Shown: positions 38,471 through 53,500 of the stretch, in pieces | How the letters are laid out: each line of letters starts with the position of its first letter | Position numbering within the stretch: the first letter of the stretch is position 1 | Source of the DNA: Aristolochia californica | Lineage: Eukaryota; Streptophyta; Magnoliopsida; Piperales; Aristolochiaceae | Assembly (NCBI GenBank): GCA_029961685.1 | Contig: JARWKL010000008.1 | Coordinates: forward strand, 24,997,119-25,061,118 | DNA length: 64,000 nt | Direction: 5' to 3' | Position numbers and translations under genes: made by a program | Notes under the pieces: model-generated | Told to the model about the DNA's origin: nothing | The model's input: the letters and a program-made list of their open reading frames with translations, nothing else | Database searches by the model: none

Positions 38471-41400
38471 TAGAAAAAGGTAAATTCTCAAGTTAACATG
38501 TGGTTCGATATTTACCAGAGCCAAACAACCCACTCTTTGCCTATCCTTAAAAATCACAGATTCTTTTTGGAAATAATTCTCTCAGTATTTGTGTATTTCC
38601 ATTTTGGATGTCCAAATTTTTTTTCAGATCCAAACTTGAGTTTTCACTCTTCCTGCTTTGTTGTAAACAAAATAGATATAAGGCAAACTGATCACAAGAA
38701 AATGAAAATTTTAGAGTTTATATATGTAAAAAAATTTGAAAACTATAATAAATGTAAATGAAGAAAATTATTTCACGCACTAAAAATAAACTCCAAAGTT
38801 TTGTTGTCCATGTTTGAGAAATTCCACTAGTACAACCCCTAATAGCTAGGTGGAATTTATAGGAAAGGGACTTCTACCTGATACTAACATGTTTTAAATG
38901 TGGTGGATATGGATGCCAGAAACATGTTGAGGATGCAAGTGAATGATTCAAAAATTTCAAGGCATAGAAAAAATTAAATTCTCAAGTGAACATGTCATTG
39001 GATATTTAATAGAGCCAAAAAACCCACTATTTGCCTATCCTTAAAAATCACAGATACTCTTTCGAATTAACTCTCCCAGTATTTGTGCATTTCCATTTTC
39101 GATGGTCAAATTTCTTTTTAGATCAAAACTTGAGTTTTCACTCTCCCATTTTTCTCATAAACAAAACAAATATAAGGCAAATAGATCACAACAAAATGAA
39201 AATTTTAGAGTTCATGTTTGCAAAAAAAAAATTAAAACTATAATAAATGTAAGTGAAGAAAATTATTTCACGCAATAAAAATGAACTCCAAATTTTTGTT
39301 ATCCATGTTTGGGAAATTCCACTAGTACAACCCCTAATAGGTTGGTGGAATTTTATAGGAAAGAGACTTCTAACTGATCCTAACATGTTTTAAATGTGGT
39401 AGATATGCATGCCAGAAACATGTTGAGGATGCAAGTGACCGAATTATGCAAAAATTTCAAGGAGTAGAAAAAATTAAATTCTCAAGTTAATGTGTGGTTG
39501 GATATTTACCAGAGTCAAACAACCCACTCTTTGCCTATCCTTAAAAATCATTGATACATTTTCGAATTATCTCTCTGAGCATTTATGTATTTCCATTTTG
39601 GATGTTCAAATTTTTTTTCAGATCCAAACTTGAGTTTTCACTCTCTCATTTTTCTCGTAAAAAAAAAAAGAAATAAGGAAAATAGATCACAAGAAAATGA
39701 AAATTTAAGAGTTTATGTATGATGAACAATTTGGAAAACTATAATAAATGTAAGTGAAGAAAATTATTTCACGCACTAAAAATGAACAACAAAGTTTTGT
39801 TATCCTTGATTTTGAAATTCCACTAGTACAACCCCTAATTGCTTGGTGGAATTTTTTTTGAAAGAGACTTCTAACTAATCCTAACATGTTTTTAATTTGG
39901 TGGATATGCATGCCAAAAACTTGTTGAGGATGCAAGTGACCTAATGATCCAAAAATTTCAAGGAGTAGAAAAAGTTAAATTCTCATGTTAACATGTGGTT
40001 CGATATTTACCAGAGCCAAACAACCCACTCTTTGCCTATCCTTAAAAATCACCTATACTTTTTTGAATTAACTCTCTCAGCATTTGTGCATTTCCATTTT
40101 GGATGTCCAAATTTGTTTTCGGATCCAAAGTTGAGTTTTCAATCTCCCAGTTTTGTCGTAAACAAAAATGATATAAGGCAAACAGATCACGACAAAATGA
40201 AAATTTAATATTTTATCTATGCAAAAAAAATTGAAAACTCTAATAAATGTAAGTGAAGAAAATTATTTCATGCACTAAAAATGAAATCCAAAGTTTTGTT
40301 ATCCATGTTTGGGAAATTCCACTAGTACAACCACTAATAGCTTGGTGGAATTTTATAGGAAAGAGACCTCTAACTAATCCTAACATGTTTTAAATAATGT
40401 GGATATGCATGCCAGAAACATGTTGAGGATGCAAGTGACCTAATGATCCAAAATTTTCGAAGTGTAGAAAAAATTTAATTCTCAAGTTAATGTGTGGTGT
40501 GATATTTACCAGAGCCAAACAACCCACTATTTGCCTATCCTTAATAATCACAGATAGTTTTTTGAATTATCTCTCTCAGCATTTGTGCGTTTCCATTTTG
40601 GATGTTCAAATTTTTTTTCGGATCCAAACTTGAGTTTTCACTCTCCCATTTTTCTCATAAACAAAAAAGATATCAGGCAAATAGATCACAACAAAATGAA
40701 AATTTTAGAATTTATGTATGTAAAACAATTTGAAAACTATAATAAATGTAAGTAATGAAAGTTATTTAACTCACTAAAAATGAACTCCAATGATTTTTTA
40801 TCCATGTTTGGGAAATTCCACTAGTACAACCCCTAATAGCTTGGTGGAATTTTATTGGAAAGAGACTTCTAACTGATCCTAACATGTTTTAAATGTGGTG
40901 GATATGCATGCATGAAACATATTGAGGATGCAAGTGACCTAATGATCCACAAATTTTAAGGAGTATAAAAAATTAAATTCTCAAGTTAACTTGTGGTTGG
41001 ATATTTACTAGAGCCAAACAACCCACTCTTTGCCTATCCTTCAAAATCACTGATATTTTTTTGAATTATCTCTCTCAGAATTTGTGCATTTCCATTTTGG
41101 ATGTTCAAATTTTTCTTCAGATCCAAACTTGAGTTTTCAATCTTCCATTTTTCTCATAAAAAAAAGATGTAAGGCAAATAGATCACAACAAAATAAAATT
41201 TTAGAGTTTATGTAAGCAAAACAAATTGGAAAACTATAATCAATGTAAGTGAAGAAAACTATTTCACGCACTAAAAATGAACTCCAAAGTTTTTTTATCC
41301 ATGTTTTGGAAATTCCAATAGTGCAAACCCTAATAGCTTGGTGGAATTTTGTAGGAAAGAGACTTCTAACTGATCCTAACTTGTTTTAAATGTGGTGGAT

Positions 41401-42989
41401 ATGCATTCTAGAAACATGTTGAGGATGCAAGTGACCAAATGATACAAAAATTTCAAGGAATAGAAAAAATTAAAATCTAAAGTTAATGTGAGGTTGGATA
41501 TTTACCAGAGCAAAACAAGCCACTCTTTGCCTATCCTTAAAAATCACAGATACTTTTTGGAAATATCTCTCTTAGCATTTATGCATTTCCATTTTGGATG
41601 TTCAAAATTTTTTTCACATCCAAACTTTACTTTTCACTCTCCCATTTTTCTTGTAAACAAAAAAGATACAAGGCTAATAGATCGCGACAAAATGAAAATT
41701 TTAGAGTTCAAGTAAGCAAAAAAATTTAAAAACTATAATACTTGTAAGTGAAAAAAATTATTTCATGCACTAAAAATGAACTCTAAACATTTGTTAGCCA
41801 TGTTTGGGAAATTCCACTAGCACAACCCCTAATAGCTTGGGGGAATTTTATAGGAAAAAGACTTCTAACTGATCCTAACATGTTTTAAATGTGGTGGATA
41901 ATATGCCAGAAACATGTTGAGGATGCAAGTGACCTAATGATCAGAAAATTTGAAGGAGTAGAAAAAATTAAATTCCAAAGTTAACTTGTCGTTGTATATT
42001 TACTAGAGCCAAACAACCCACTCTTTGCCTATCCTTAAAAATCATAAATACTTTTTGGAATTATCTCTCTCAGCATTTGTGCATTTCCATTTTGGATGTT
42101 CAAATTCTTTTTCAAGTCCAAACTTGAGTTTTCACTCTCCATTTTTCTTGTAAACAAAAAAATAATAAGTCAAATAGATCTCGACAAAATGAAAATTTTA
42201 GAGTTAATGTATGCAAAACTATTTTGAAAACTATAATAATTGTACGTGAAGAAAATTATTTCACGCACTAAAATGAACTCCTGAGTTTTGTTATCCATGT
42301 TTAGGAAATTCCACTAGTACAAACCCAAATAGCTTGGTGGAATTTTATAAGAAAGAGACTTCTAATTGATCCTAACATGTTTTTAATGTGGTGGATATGT
42401 TTGCCAGAAACATGTTAAGGACGCAAGTGACCTAATGATCCAAAAATTTCAAGGAGTTAAAAAAATTAAATTCTCAAGTTAACGTGTGGTTGGATATTTA
42501 CTAGAGCCAAACAAATCCATCTTTGCCTATCCTTACAAATCAAAGATACTTTTTTGAATTATCTCTCTCAGCATTTGTGCATTTCCATTTTGGATTTTCA
42601 AATTTTTTTTCAGATCCAAACTTGAGTTTTCACTCTCCCATTTTTTCATAAAAGAAAAAAGATTTAAGGCAAATAGATCACATGAAAATGAAAATTTTAG
42701 AGTGTATGTACGCAAAAAAAATTGAAAACTATAATAAATGTAAGTGAATAAAATTATTTCACGCACTAAAAATGAAGTCCAAAGTTCTGTTATCCATGTT
42801 TATGAAATTCCACTAGTACAACCCAAAATAGCTTGGTGGAATTTTATTGGAAAGAGACTTCTAACTGATCCTAACATGTTTTAGATGTGGTGGATATGCA
42901 TGCCAGAAACATTTTGAGGATGCGTGACATAATGATCCAAAAATTTCAAGGAGTAAAAAAATTAAATTCTTAAGTTAACGTGTGGCTTG

Positions 42990-44560
42990 ATATTTACCAA
43001 AGCAAAACAACCCACTCTTTGCCTCACTTTTAAAATCACAAATCTATTTTGGAATTATCTCTCCCAGCATTTGAGCATTTCCATTTCTGATTTTCAAATT
43101 TTTTTTTAGATGCAAACTTGAATTTTCACTCTACTATTTTTTTAGTAAATAAAAAAGATATAAGGGAAATAGATCACAACAAAATGAAAATTTTAGAGTT
43201 TATGTATGCAAAAAAATTTGAAAAACTATAATAAATGTTAGTGAAGAAAATTATTTCACGCACTAAAAATGAACTCCAAAGTTTTGTTATCCATGTTTGG
43301 GAAATTCCATTAGTATAACCCCTAATAGCTTGGTGGAATTTTATAGGAAAGAGACTTCTAACTGATCCTAGCATGTTTTAAATGTGGTGTTTATGCATTC
43401 CAGAAACATGATGAGGATGCTAGTGACCTAATTATCCAAAAATGTCAAGGAGTAAAATGCTCAAGTTAACGTGAGGTTGGATAGTTACCAGAGGTAAACA
43501 ACCCACTCTTTTCCTATCCTTAAAAATCATAGATACTTTTTGGAATTATCTCTCTCAGTATTTGTGCATTTCCATTTTGGATGTTCAAATTTTATTTCAG
43601 ATCCAAACTTGAATTTTCACTCTCCCATTTTTCTCGTAAACAAAAACGTAATAAGGCAAATAGATCACAACAAAATGAAAAATTTTGAGTTAATGTATTC
43701 AAAAAAATTTGGAAAACTATAATAAATGTAAGTGAAGAAAATTATTTCACGCCTTAAAAATGCACTCCAAATTTTTTTTATCCATGTTTTTTAAATTCCA
43801 CTAGTACAACCCCTAATAGCTTGGTGGAATTTTATAGGAAAGAGACTTCTAACTAATCCTAACATATTTTAAATGTGGTGGATATGCATGCAAGAAACAT
43901 GTTGAGGATGCAATTGACCTAATGATCATAAAATTTCAAGGTGTAGAAAAAGTTAAATTCTCAAGTTAACATGTGGTTCGATATTTACCAGAGCCAAACA
44001 ACCCACTCTTTGCCTATCCTTAAAAATCACTGTTAGTTTTTGGAATTATCTCTCTCATCGTTTGTGCCTTTCTATTTTGGATGTCCATATTTTTTTTTAG
44101 ATCCAAACTTGAGTTTTCACTCTCCCTGTTTTGTTGTAAACAAAAATGATATAAGGCAAACAGATGACAACAAAATGAAAATTTTAGAGTTTTTGTATGT
44201 AAAAAAATTTTAAAACTATAATAAATGTAAGTGTAGAAAATTATTTCACGCACTAAAAATAAACTCCAAAGTTTGGTTATCCATGTTTGGGAAATTCCAC
44301 TAGTACAACCCCTAATAGCTAGGTGGAATTTTATAGGAAAGGGACTTCTACCTGATCCTAACATGTTTTAAATGGTGGATATGCATGCCAAAAACATGTT
44401 GAGGATGCAAGTGAATGATCCAAATATTTCAAGGTGTAGAAAAAATTAAATTCTCAAGTTAACATGTCATTGGATATTTACCAGAGCAAAAAAAACCCAC
44501 TCTTTGACTTTCCTTAAAAACCACCGACACTTTTTAGAATTATCTCTCTCAGCATTTGTG
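42990..44560 (+). repeat. re-copied end of super-unit beta, offset about 5.47 kb
   Basis: This stretch matches about 37520 to 39090. Shared rare variants: the 9 bp loss giving gtaaaat(g/t)(c/g)tcaag (37980, 43452), gtaataagg (38175, 43648), gtggttcgatatttacc (38501, 43973), ttgttgtaaacaaaa in place of ctcgtaaacaaaa (38660, 44133), the lost cctaa in caagtgaatgat (38937, 44409), and catgtcattgg (38991, 44463). Offsets stay between 5471 and 5474 bp across 1.2 kb, meaning 11 monomers. Confidence 0.87.
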
Positions 44561-46099
44561 CAATTCCATTTTGGATGGTCAAATTTTTTTTTCATATCCA
44601 AACTTGAGTTTTCACTCTCCCATTTTTCTAGTAAACAAAACAGATATAAGGTAAATAGATCACAACAAAATGAAAATTTTAGAGTTCATACATGCAAAAA
44701 AAATTTAAAAATATAATAAATGTAAGTGACGAAAATTATTTCACGCACAAAAAATGAACTCCAAAGTTTTGTTATCCATGTTTGGAAAAATCTGCTAGTA
44801 CAAGACCTAATAGCTTGGTGGAATTTTATAGGAAAGAGACTTCTAACTGATCCTACCATGTTTTAAATGTAGTGGATATGCATGCGAGAAACATGTTGAG
44901 GATGCAAGTGACCTATTGATCCAAAAATTTCAAGGAGTAGAAAAAATTAAATTTTCAAGTTAACGTGCGTTTGGATATTTACCTGAGTCAAACAGCCCAC
45001 TCTTTTCCTATCCTTAAAAATCACAGATACTTTTTGGAATTATCTCTCTCAGCATTTGTGCATTTCCATTTTGGATGTTCAAATTTTTTCAGATCCGAAC
45101 TTGAGTTTTCACTCTCCCTTTTTTCTCGTAAACAAAAAAGATATAAGTCAAATAGATCACAACAAAATGAAAATTTTATAGTTTATGTATGCAAAAAAAT
45201 TAAAAAACTATAATAATTATAAGTGAAGAAAATTATTTCACATATTAAAAATGAACTCCAAAGTTTTGTTATCCATGTTTGGGAAATTGCACTAGTTCAA
45301 CCCCTAATAGCTTGGTGGAATTTTATAAGAAAGAGACTTCTAACTGATCCTAACATGTTTAAAATGTGGTGGATTTGCGTCCGAGAAACATGTTGACGAT
45401 GCAAGTGACTAATGATCCAAAAATTTCGAGGAGTAGAAAAAATTAAATTCTCAAGTTAACGTGAGGTTGGATATTTACTTGAGTCAAACAACCCACTCTT
45501 TGCCTAATCTTAAAAATGTAAGATACTTTTTGGAATTATCTCTCTCACATTTGTGCATTTCCATTTTGGATGTTCAAATTTTTTTTTAGATCCAAACTTG
45601 ATTTTTCACTCTCCCATTTTTCTCGCCAGCAAAAAAGATATAAGGCAAATTTATCACAACAAAATGAAAATTTTATAGTTTATGTATGCAAAAAAATTTG
45701 AAAACTATAATAAATGTAAGTGGAGAAAATTATTTCACGCACTAAAAATGAACTCCAAAGTTTTGTTATCCATGTATGGGAAATTCCATGAGTACAACCC
45801 CTAAGAGCTTGTAGGAATTTTATAGGAAACAGACTTCTAACTAATCCTAACATGTTTTAAATGTGGTGGATATGCATGCAAGAAACATGTTGAGGATGCA
45901 AGTTACCTAATGATCCAAAAATTTCGAGTAGAAAAAAGAAAATTCTCAACTTAATGTGAGGTGGATATTTACTTGAGCCAAACAACCCACTCTTTGCTTA
46001 GCTTTAAAAATCACAGATTCTTTTTGGAATTATCTCTCTCAGCATTTGTGCATTTCCATTTTGGTTGTTCAAACTTTTTTTCAGATCCAAACTTGAGTT

Positions 46100-48420
46100 T
46101 TCACTGTCCCATTTTTCTTGTAAACAAAAAAGATATCACGCAGATAAATCACAACAAAATGAAAATTTTAGAGTTTATGTATGCCAAAAAATTTGAAAAC
46201 TGTTATAAATGTAAGTGAAGAAAATTAATTCATGCAATAAATGAACTCTAAAGTTTTGTTATCCATGATTGGGAAATTCCCCTAGTACAACCCCTAATAG
46301 TTTGGTTGAATTTAATAGGAAAGAGACTTCTAACTGATCCTAACATGTTTTAAATGTGGTGGATATGCCAGCCAGAAACATATTGAGGATGCAAGTGACC
46401 TATTGATTCAAAAATTTCAAGGAGAAGAAAAAATTAAATTCTAGTGTTAACGTGTGTTTGGATATTTACTTGAGCCAAACAACCCAATCTTTGCCTATCC
46501 TTAAAAATCATAGATACTTTTTGGAATTATCTCTCTCAGCATTTGCGCATTTCCTTTTTTGGATTTTCAAATTTAATTTCAGATCCGAATTTGAGTTTTC
46601 ACTCTCCCATTTTTCTCGCCAACAAAAAAGATATAAGGAAAATAGATCACAAAAAAATGAAAATTTTATAGTTTATGAATGCAAAAAAATTTGAAAACTA
46701 AAATAAATATAAGTGCAAAAATTTTTTTCAAGCACTAAAAATGAACTCCAAAGTTTTTTTATCGATGTTTGGCAAATTCCACTAGTACAACCCCTAAGAG
46801 CTTGGTGGAATTTTATAGGAAAGAGACTTCTAACTAATCCTAACATGTTTTAAATGTGGTGGATATGTGTGCCAGAAATATGTTCAGGATGCAAGTGACC
46901 TAATGATCCAAAAATTTCAAGGAGTAAAAAAAATTATATTCTCATGTTAATGTGTGGTTGGATATTTACAAGAGCCAAACAACCCACTCTTTGCCTATCA
47001 TTAAAAATCAAAGATACTTTTTAGAATTATCTCTATCAGCATTTGTGCATTTCCATTTTGGATGTTCAAATTTTTTTTCTGATCCAAACTTGAGTTTTCA
47101 CTCTCCAAATTTTCTCATAAACAAAAAAGATATAAGGCAAATAGATCACAACAAAATGAAAATTTAAGAGTTTATGTACGGAAAAAAATTTGAAAACTAT
47201 AATAAATGTAAGTGAAGAAAATTATTTGACGCACTAAAAATGAACTCCAAGGTTTTGTTATCCTTGTTTGGGAAATTCCACTAGTCCAACCCCTAAAAGT
47301 TTGGTGGAATTTTATAGGTAAGTGACTTCTAACTGATCCTAACATGTTTTAAATGTGATGGATATGCATGCCAGAAGCATGTTGAGGATTCAAGCTACCT
47401 AATGATTCAAAATTTTCAAGGAGTAGAAAAAATTTAATTCTCAAGTTAACGTGTGGTTGGATATTTACCAAAGCCAAAAAACCCACTCTTTGCCTATCCT
47501 TAAAAATCACAGATACTTTTTGGAATTATCTCCCTCAACATTTGTGCATTTTCATTATGGATGTTCAAATTTGTTTTCAAATCCAAACATGATTTTTCAC
47601 TCTCCCATTTTTCTCGCCAACGAAAAAGATATCAGGCAAATAGATCACAACAAAAGTAAATTTTAGAGTTTATGTATGCAAAAAAAATTGAAAACTATAA
47701 TAAATGCAAATGAAGAAAATTATTTCTCGGACTAAAATGAACTCCAAAGTTTTGTTATCCATGATTGGGAAATTCCCCTAGTACAACCCCTAATAGCTTG
47801 GTTGAATTATATAGGAAAGAGACTTCTAACTGATCCTAACATGTTTTAAATGTGGTGGATATGCCAGCCAGAAACATGATGAGGATACAAGTGACCTATT
47901 GATCCAAAAATTTGAAGGAGTAGAAAAAATTTAATTCTCAAGTTAACGTGTGTTTGGATATTTACCTAAGCCAACCAACCCACTCTTTGCTTATCCTTAA
48001 AAATCACAGATACTTTTTTGAATTATCTCCCTCAGCATTTGTGCATTTCCATTTTTGGATTTTCAAATTTAATTTCAGATCCGAACTTGAGTTTTCACTC
48101 TCCCATTTTTCTCGTCAACATAAAAGAAACAAGGCAAACAGATCACAACAAAATGAAAATTTTATAGTTTATGTATGCAAAAAAATTTGAAAACTATAAT
48201 AAATATAAGTGAAGAAAATTATTTCACCCACTAAAAATGAACTCCAAATTTTTTTTATCGATATTTGGGAAATTCCACTAGTACAAGCCCTAATAGCTTG
48301 GTGGAATTTTAAAGGAAAGAGACTTCTAACTAATCCTAACATGTTTTAAATGTGGTGGTTATGCGTGCCAGAAATATGTTGAGGATGCAAGTGACCTAAA
48401 GATCCAAAAATTTCTAGCTG
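46100..48420 (+). repeat. local duplication, offset 1496 bp (three monomers)
   Basis: 46.1 to 46.9 kb matches 47.6 to 48.4 kb. Both copies have ccatgattgggaaattccc (46263, 47759), ggttgaatt in the second inverted-repeat arm, gatatgccagccag (46362, 47859), cctattgat, tttggattttcaaattta (46557, 48053), ttatcgat and a following tgccagaaatatgtt (46868, 48365). Because aaattccac has become aaattcccc and gtggaattt has become gttgaattt, both arms of the conserved inverted repeat are damaged in both copies. Confidence 0.85.
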
Positions 48421-50504
48421 TAGAAAAAATTAAATTCGCAAGTTTAGGTGTGGTTGGATATTTACCTGAGCCAAATAACCCACTCTTTGCCTATCCATAA
48501 AAATCAAAGATACATTTTGGAATTATCTCTCTCAGCATTTATGCATTTCCATTTTGGATGTTCAAATTTTTTTTCAGATCATAACTTGAGTTTTCACTCT
48601 CCCACTTGTCTCGTAAACAAAATAGATATAAGGCAAATAAATCACAACAAAATGAAAATTTTAGAGTTCATGTAAGCCAAAAAATTTAAAACTATAATAA
48701 ATTTAAGTGAAGAAAATTATTTCATGCTCTAAAAATGAACTCCAAAGTTTTGTTATCCATGTTTGGGAATTTCCACTAGTACAACCCCTAATAATAGCTT
48801 GGTGGAATTTTATTGGAAAGGGACTTCTAACTGATCCTAACGTGTTTTAAATGTGGTGGATATGCATGCGAGAAACATGTTGAGGATGCAAGTGTCCTAT
48901 TGATCCTAAAATTTCTAGGAGTAGAAAAAATTAAATTCTCAAGTTAACGTGTGTCTGGATATTTAGCTGAGCCAAACAACCTACTCTTTTCCTATCATTA
49001 AAAATCAAAGATGCTTTTTGGAATTACCTCTCTTAGCATTTGAGCATATCCATTTTGGACGTTCAATTTTTTTTTCAAATCCAAGCTTGAGTCTTCACTC
49101 TCCCATTTTTCTCGTAAACAAAAAAGATATAAGGCAAATAGATGGGAGCAAAATGAAAATTTTAGAGTTCATGTATGGAAATTTTTTTGAAAACTATAAT
49201 AAATGTAAATGCAGAAAATTATTTCATGCACTAAAAATGAACTCCAAAGTTTTGTTCTTCATGTTTGGCAAATTCCACTAGTAAAACCCCTAATTTCTTG
49301 GTGGAATTTTATAGGAAAGAGACTTCAAACTGATCCTAACAAGTTTTAAATATGGTGGATATGCATGCCAGAAGCATGTTGCGGATGCAAGTTACCTAAT
49401 GATCCAAAAATTTCAAGGAGTAAAAAAAATTCAATTCTCAAGTTAACGTGTGGTTGGATATTTAACAGAGCCAAACAACCCACTCTTTGCCTATCCTTAA
49501 AAATCACATATAGTTTTTGGAATTATCTCTCTCACATTTGTGCATTTCAGTTTTGGATGTTCAAATTTTTTTTAGATCCGAACTTGAGTTTTCACTCTCA
49601 CATTTTTCTCGTACACAAAAAAGATATAAGGAAAATAGATCACAACAAAATGAAAATTTTAGAGTTTTGAATGCCAAAAAATTTGAAAACATTAATAATT
49701 GTAGGTAAAGAAAATTATTTTTCGCATTAAAAATGAACTCCAAAGTTTTCTTATCCATGTTTGGGAAATTCCACTAGTCGAACCCCTACTAACTTGGTGG
49801 AATTTTTTAAGATAGGGACTTCTAACTGATCTTAACATGTTTTAAATGTGGTGGATATGCATGCCAGAAACATGTTGTGGATGCAAGTGACCTAATGACC
49901 CAAATATTTCAAGGAGTACAAAAAATTTAAATTCTCAAGTAAACGTGTGGTTGGATAATTACCAGAGCCTAACAACCCACTCTTTGCCTATCATTAAAAA
50001 TCACAGATACTTTTTAGAATTATCTCTGTCAGCATTTGTGCATTTCAATTTTGGATGTTCAAATTTTTTTTTTATCCAAACTTGAGTTTTCACTCTCCAA
50101 TTTTTCTCATAAACAAAAAAGATATAAGGCAAATAGATCACAACAACATGAAAATTTAAGAGTTTATGTATGGAAAAAACTTTGAAAACTATAATAAATG
50201 CAAGTGAAGAAACTTATTTGACGCTCTAAAAATGAACTCCAAAGTTTTGTTATCCATGTTTGGGAAATTCCACTAGTCCAATCCCAAAAAGTTTGGTGGA
50301 ATTTTTAAGGTAAGAGACTTCTAACAGATCCTAACATGTTTTAAATGTGGTGGATATGCATGCCAGAAGCATGTTGAGGATGCAAGCTACCTAATGATCC
50401 AAAAATTTCAAAGAGTAGAAAAAATTAAATTCTCAAGTTAACGTGTGGTTGGATATTTACCAAAGCCAAACAACCCACTCTTTGCCTATCCTTAAAAATC
50501 ACCG

Positions 50505-50545
50505 ATACTTTTGGAATTTTCTCAGAATTTTCTCTCTCAGAATTT
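50505..50545 (+). repeat. 12 bp local duplication
   Basis: ggaattttctcagaattt is followed by another tctctctcagaattt, making an extra copy of about 12 bp. The landmark interval is 510 bp (50352 to 50862). Confidence 0.75.
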
Positions 50546-53500
50546 GTGCATGTCTATTTTGGTTGTTTAATTTTTTTTTTTCAGATCCAAACTTTAATTT
50601 TTACTATCCCATTTTTCTCCAATACAAAACAGATATAAGGGAAATAGATCACAACAAAATGAATATTTTAGATTTTAAGTATGCAAAAAATTTGCAAACG
50701 ATAATAAATGTAAGTGAAGAAAATTATTTCACACACTAAAAATGAACTCCAAAGTTTTGTTATCCATGTTTTGGAAATTCCACTAGTACAACCCCTAATG
50801 GCTTAATGGAATTTTATAGGAAAAAGACTTTTAACTGAACCTAACATATTTTAAATGTGGTCGATATGTGAGGCAGAAACATGTTGAGGATCCAAGTGAC
50901 CTAATGATCCAAAAATTTCAAGGAGTAGAAAAAATTAAATTCTCAAGTTAATGTGTGGTTGGATATTTACCAGAGCCACACAACCCTCTCTTAGGCTTTC
51001 CTTAAAAATCCCAGATTCTTTTTGGAAATATCTATTTCAGCATTTGTGCATTTCCATTTTGGATGTTCAAATTTTTTTTTTTATCCAAACTGGAGTTTTC
51101 ACTCTCCCATTTTTCTCGTCAACAAAAAAGATATAAGATAAATAGATCACAATAAAATGAAAGTTTTAGAGTATATGTACGTAAAAAAAATCTGAAAACT
51201 ATAATAAATGTAAGTGCAGAAAATTATTTCAGGCACTAAAAATGAACTCCAAAGTTTTGTTATCCATGTTTGGGAAATTCCACTAGTCCAACCCCTAATA
51301 GCTTGGTGGAATTTAATAGGAAAAAGACTTCAAACTGATCCTAACATGTTTTAAATGTGTTTGATATGCAAGCCAGAAGCATGTTGAGGATGCAAGTTAC
51401 CTAATGATCCAAAAATTTCGAGTAGAAAAAAATTAAATTCTCAAGTTAACGTGTGGTTGGATATTTACCAGAGTCGAACAACCCACTCTTTGCCTATCCT
51501 TAAAAATCGCAGATACTTTTTGGACTTATCTGTCTCAGCATTTGTGCATTTCCGTTTTGGATGTTCAAATTTTTTTTTAGATCCGAACTTGAGTTTTGAC
51601 TCTCCCTTTTTTCTCCTAAACAAAAAAGATATAAGGCAAATAGATCACAACATAAAGAAAATTTTAGAGTTTTTGAATGCCAAAAAATTTGAAAACATTA
51701 ACAAATGTAAGTGAAGAAAATTATTTCACGCACTAAAAATGAACTCCAAAGTTTGGTTATCCATGTTTGTGAAATTCTGCTAGTACAAGACCTAATAGCT
51801 TGGTGGAATTTTATAGGAAAGAGACTTCTAACTGATCCTAATATGTTTTAAATGTGGTGGATATGCATGCCAAAAACATGTTGTGGATACAAGTGACCTA
51901 ATGATCCAAAAATTTCATGGAGTAGAAAAAATTAAATTATGAGGTTAACGTGTGGTTGGATATTTACCAGAGCCAAACAACCCACTTTTTGCCGATCCTT
52001 AAAAATCACAGATACTTTTTGGAATTATCTCTCTCAGCATTTGTGCATTTCCATTTTGGATGTTCAAATTTTTTTTCAGATCCAAACTTGAGTTTTCTCT
52101 CTCCCATTTTTTTCGTAAACAAAAAAGATATAAGGGAAATGGATTACAAAAAAATGAAAATTTTAGAGCTTATGTATGGAGAAATATTTGAAAACTAAAA
52201 TAAATGTAAGTGAAGAAAATTATTTCATGCACTAAAAATGAACTCCAAAGTTTGGTTATCCAAATTTGCGAAATTCCACTAGTCCAACCGCTAATAGCTT
52301 GGTGGAATTTTATAGGAAAGAGACTTCTAACTGATCCTAACATGTTTTAAATGTGGTGGATATGCAGCCAGAAGCATGTTGAGGATGCAAGTTACCTAAT
52401 GATCCATAAATTTCAAGTAGTAGCAAAAATTAAATTCTCAAGTTAACGTGTGGTTGGATATTTACTAGAGCCGAACAACCCACTCTTTGCCTATCCTTAA
52501 AAATCATAGATACTTTTTGGAGTTATCTCTCTCAGCATTTGTGCATTTCCGTTTCTGATGTTAAAATTTTTTTCAGATCCGAACTTGAGTTTTCACTCTC
52601 CCATTTTTCTCGTACACAAAAAAGATATAAGGCAAATAGATCACAACGAAAGGAAAATTTTAGAGTTTTTGAATGCCAAAAGATTTGAAAACCTTAATAA
52701 ATGTAAGTGAAGAAAATTATTTTACACACTAAAGATGAACTCCAAAGTTTTGTTATCCATGTTTGGGAAATTCCACTAGTCCAACCCCTAATAGCTTGGA
52801 GGAATTTTATAGGAAAGGGACTTCTAATTGATCATAACATGTTTTAAATGTGGTGGATATGCATGCAAGAAACATGTTTAGAATGCAAGTGACCTAATGA
52901 TCCAAAAATTTCAAGGAGTAGAAAAAATTAAATTCTCAAGTTAACGTGTGGTGTGATATCTACCAGACCCGAACAACCCACTCTTTGCCTATAATTAAAA
53001 ATCACAGATACTTTTAGAATTATCTCTCTCAGCATTTGTGCATTTCCATTTTGGAAGTTCAAATTCTTTTTTAGATCCAAGCTTGAGTTTTCACACTCCC
53101 ATTTTTCTCGTAAACAAAAAAGATATAAGGCAAATAGATCACAACAAAATGAAAATTTTAGAGTTTATGTATGCAAAAAAATTTGAAAAACTATAATAAA
53201 TGTTAGAGAAGAAAATTATGTTACGAATTAAAAATGAACTCCAAAGTTTTGTTATCCTTGTTTGGGAAATTCCACTAGTACAACCCCTAATAGCTTGGTG
53301 GAATTTTTTAGGATAGAGACTTCTAACTCATCCTATCAAGTTTTAAATGTGGACGATATGCTTGCCAGAAACATGTTGAGGATGCAAGTGACCTAATGAT
53401 CTAAAAATTTCAAAGAGCAAAAAAAATTAAATTCTCAAGTTAACGTGTGGTTGGATATTTACCAGAGTAAAAAAACCCACTCTTTGCCTATCCTTAAAAA

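Larger units (their letters stand above)
38470..49440 (+). repeat. region delta: monomers between super-units beta and gamma
   Basis: Landmarks at 38905, 39401, 39902, 40401, 40900, 41398, 41896, 42393, 42892, 43389, 43880, 44378, 44874, 45371, 45868, 46361, 46861, 47360, 47858, 48358, 48858 and 49358. The right part (about 44.9 to 49 kb) is rich in cctgagcc or cttgagcc and gtgtttggata variants, which alpha shows near 20.85 kb. The left part contains a second copy of the end of beta, listed separately. No gene or insertion is seen. Confidence 0.85.
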
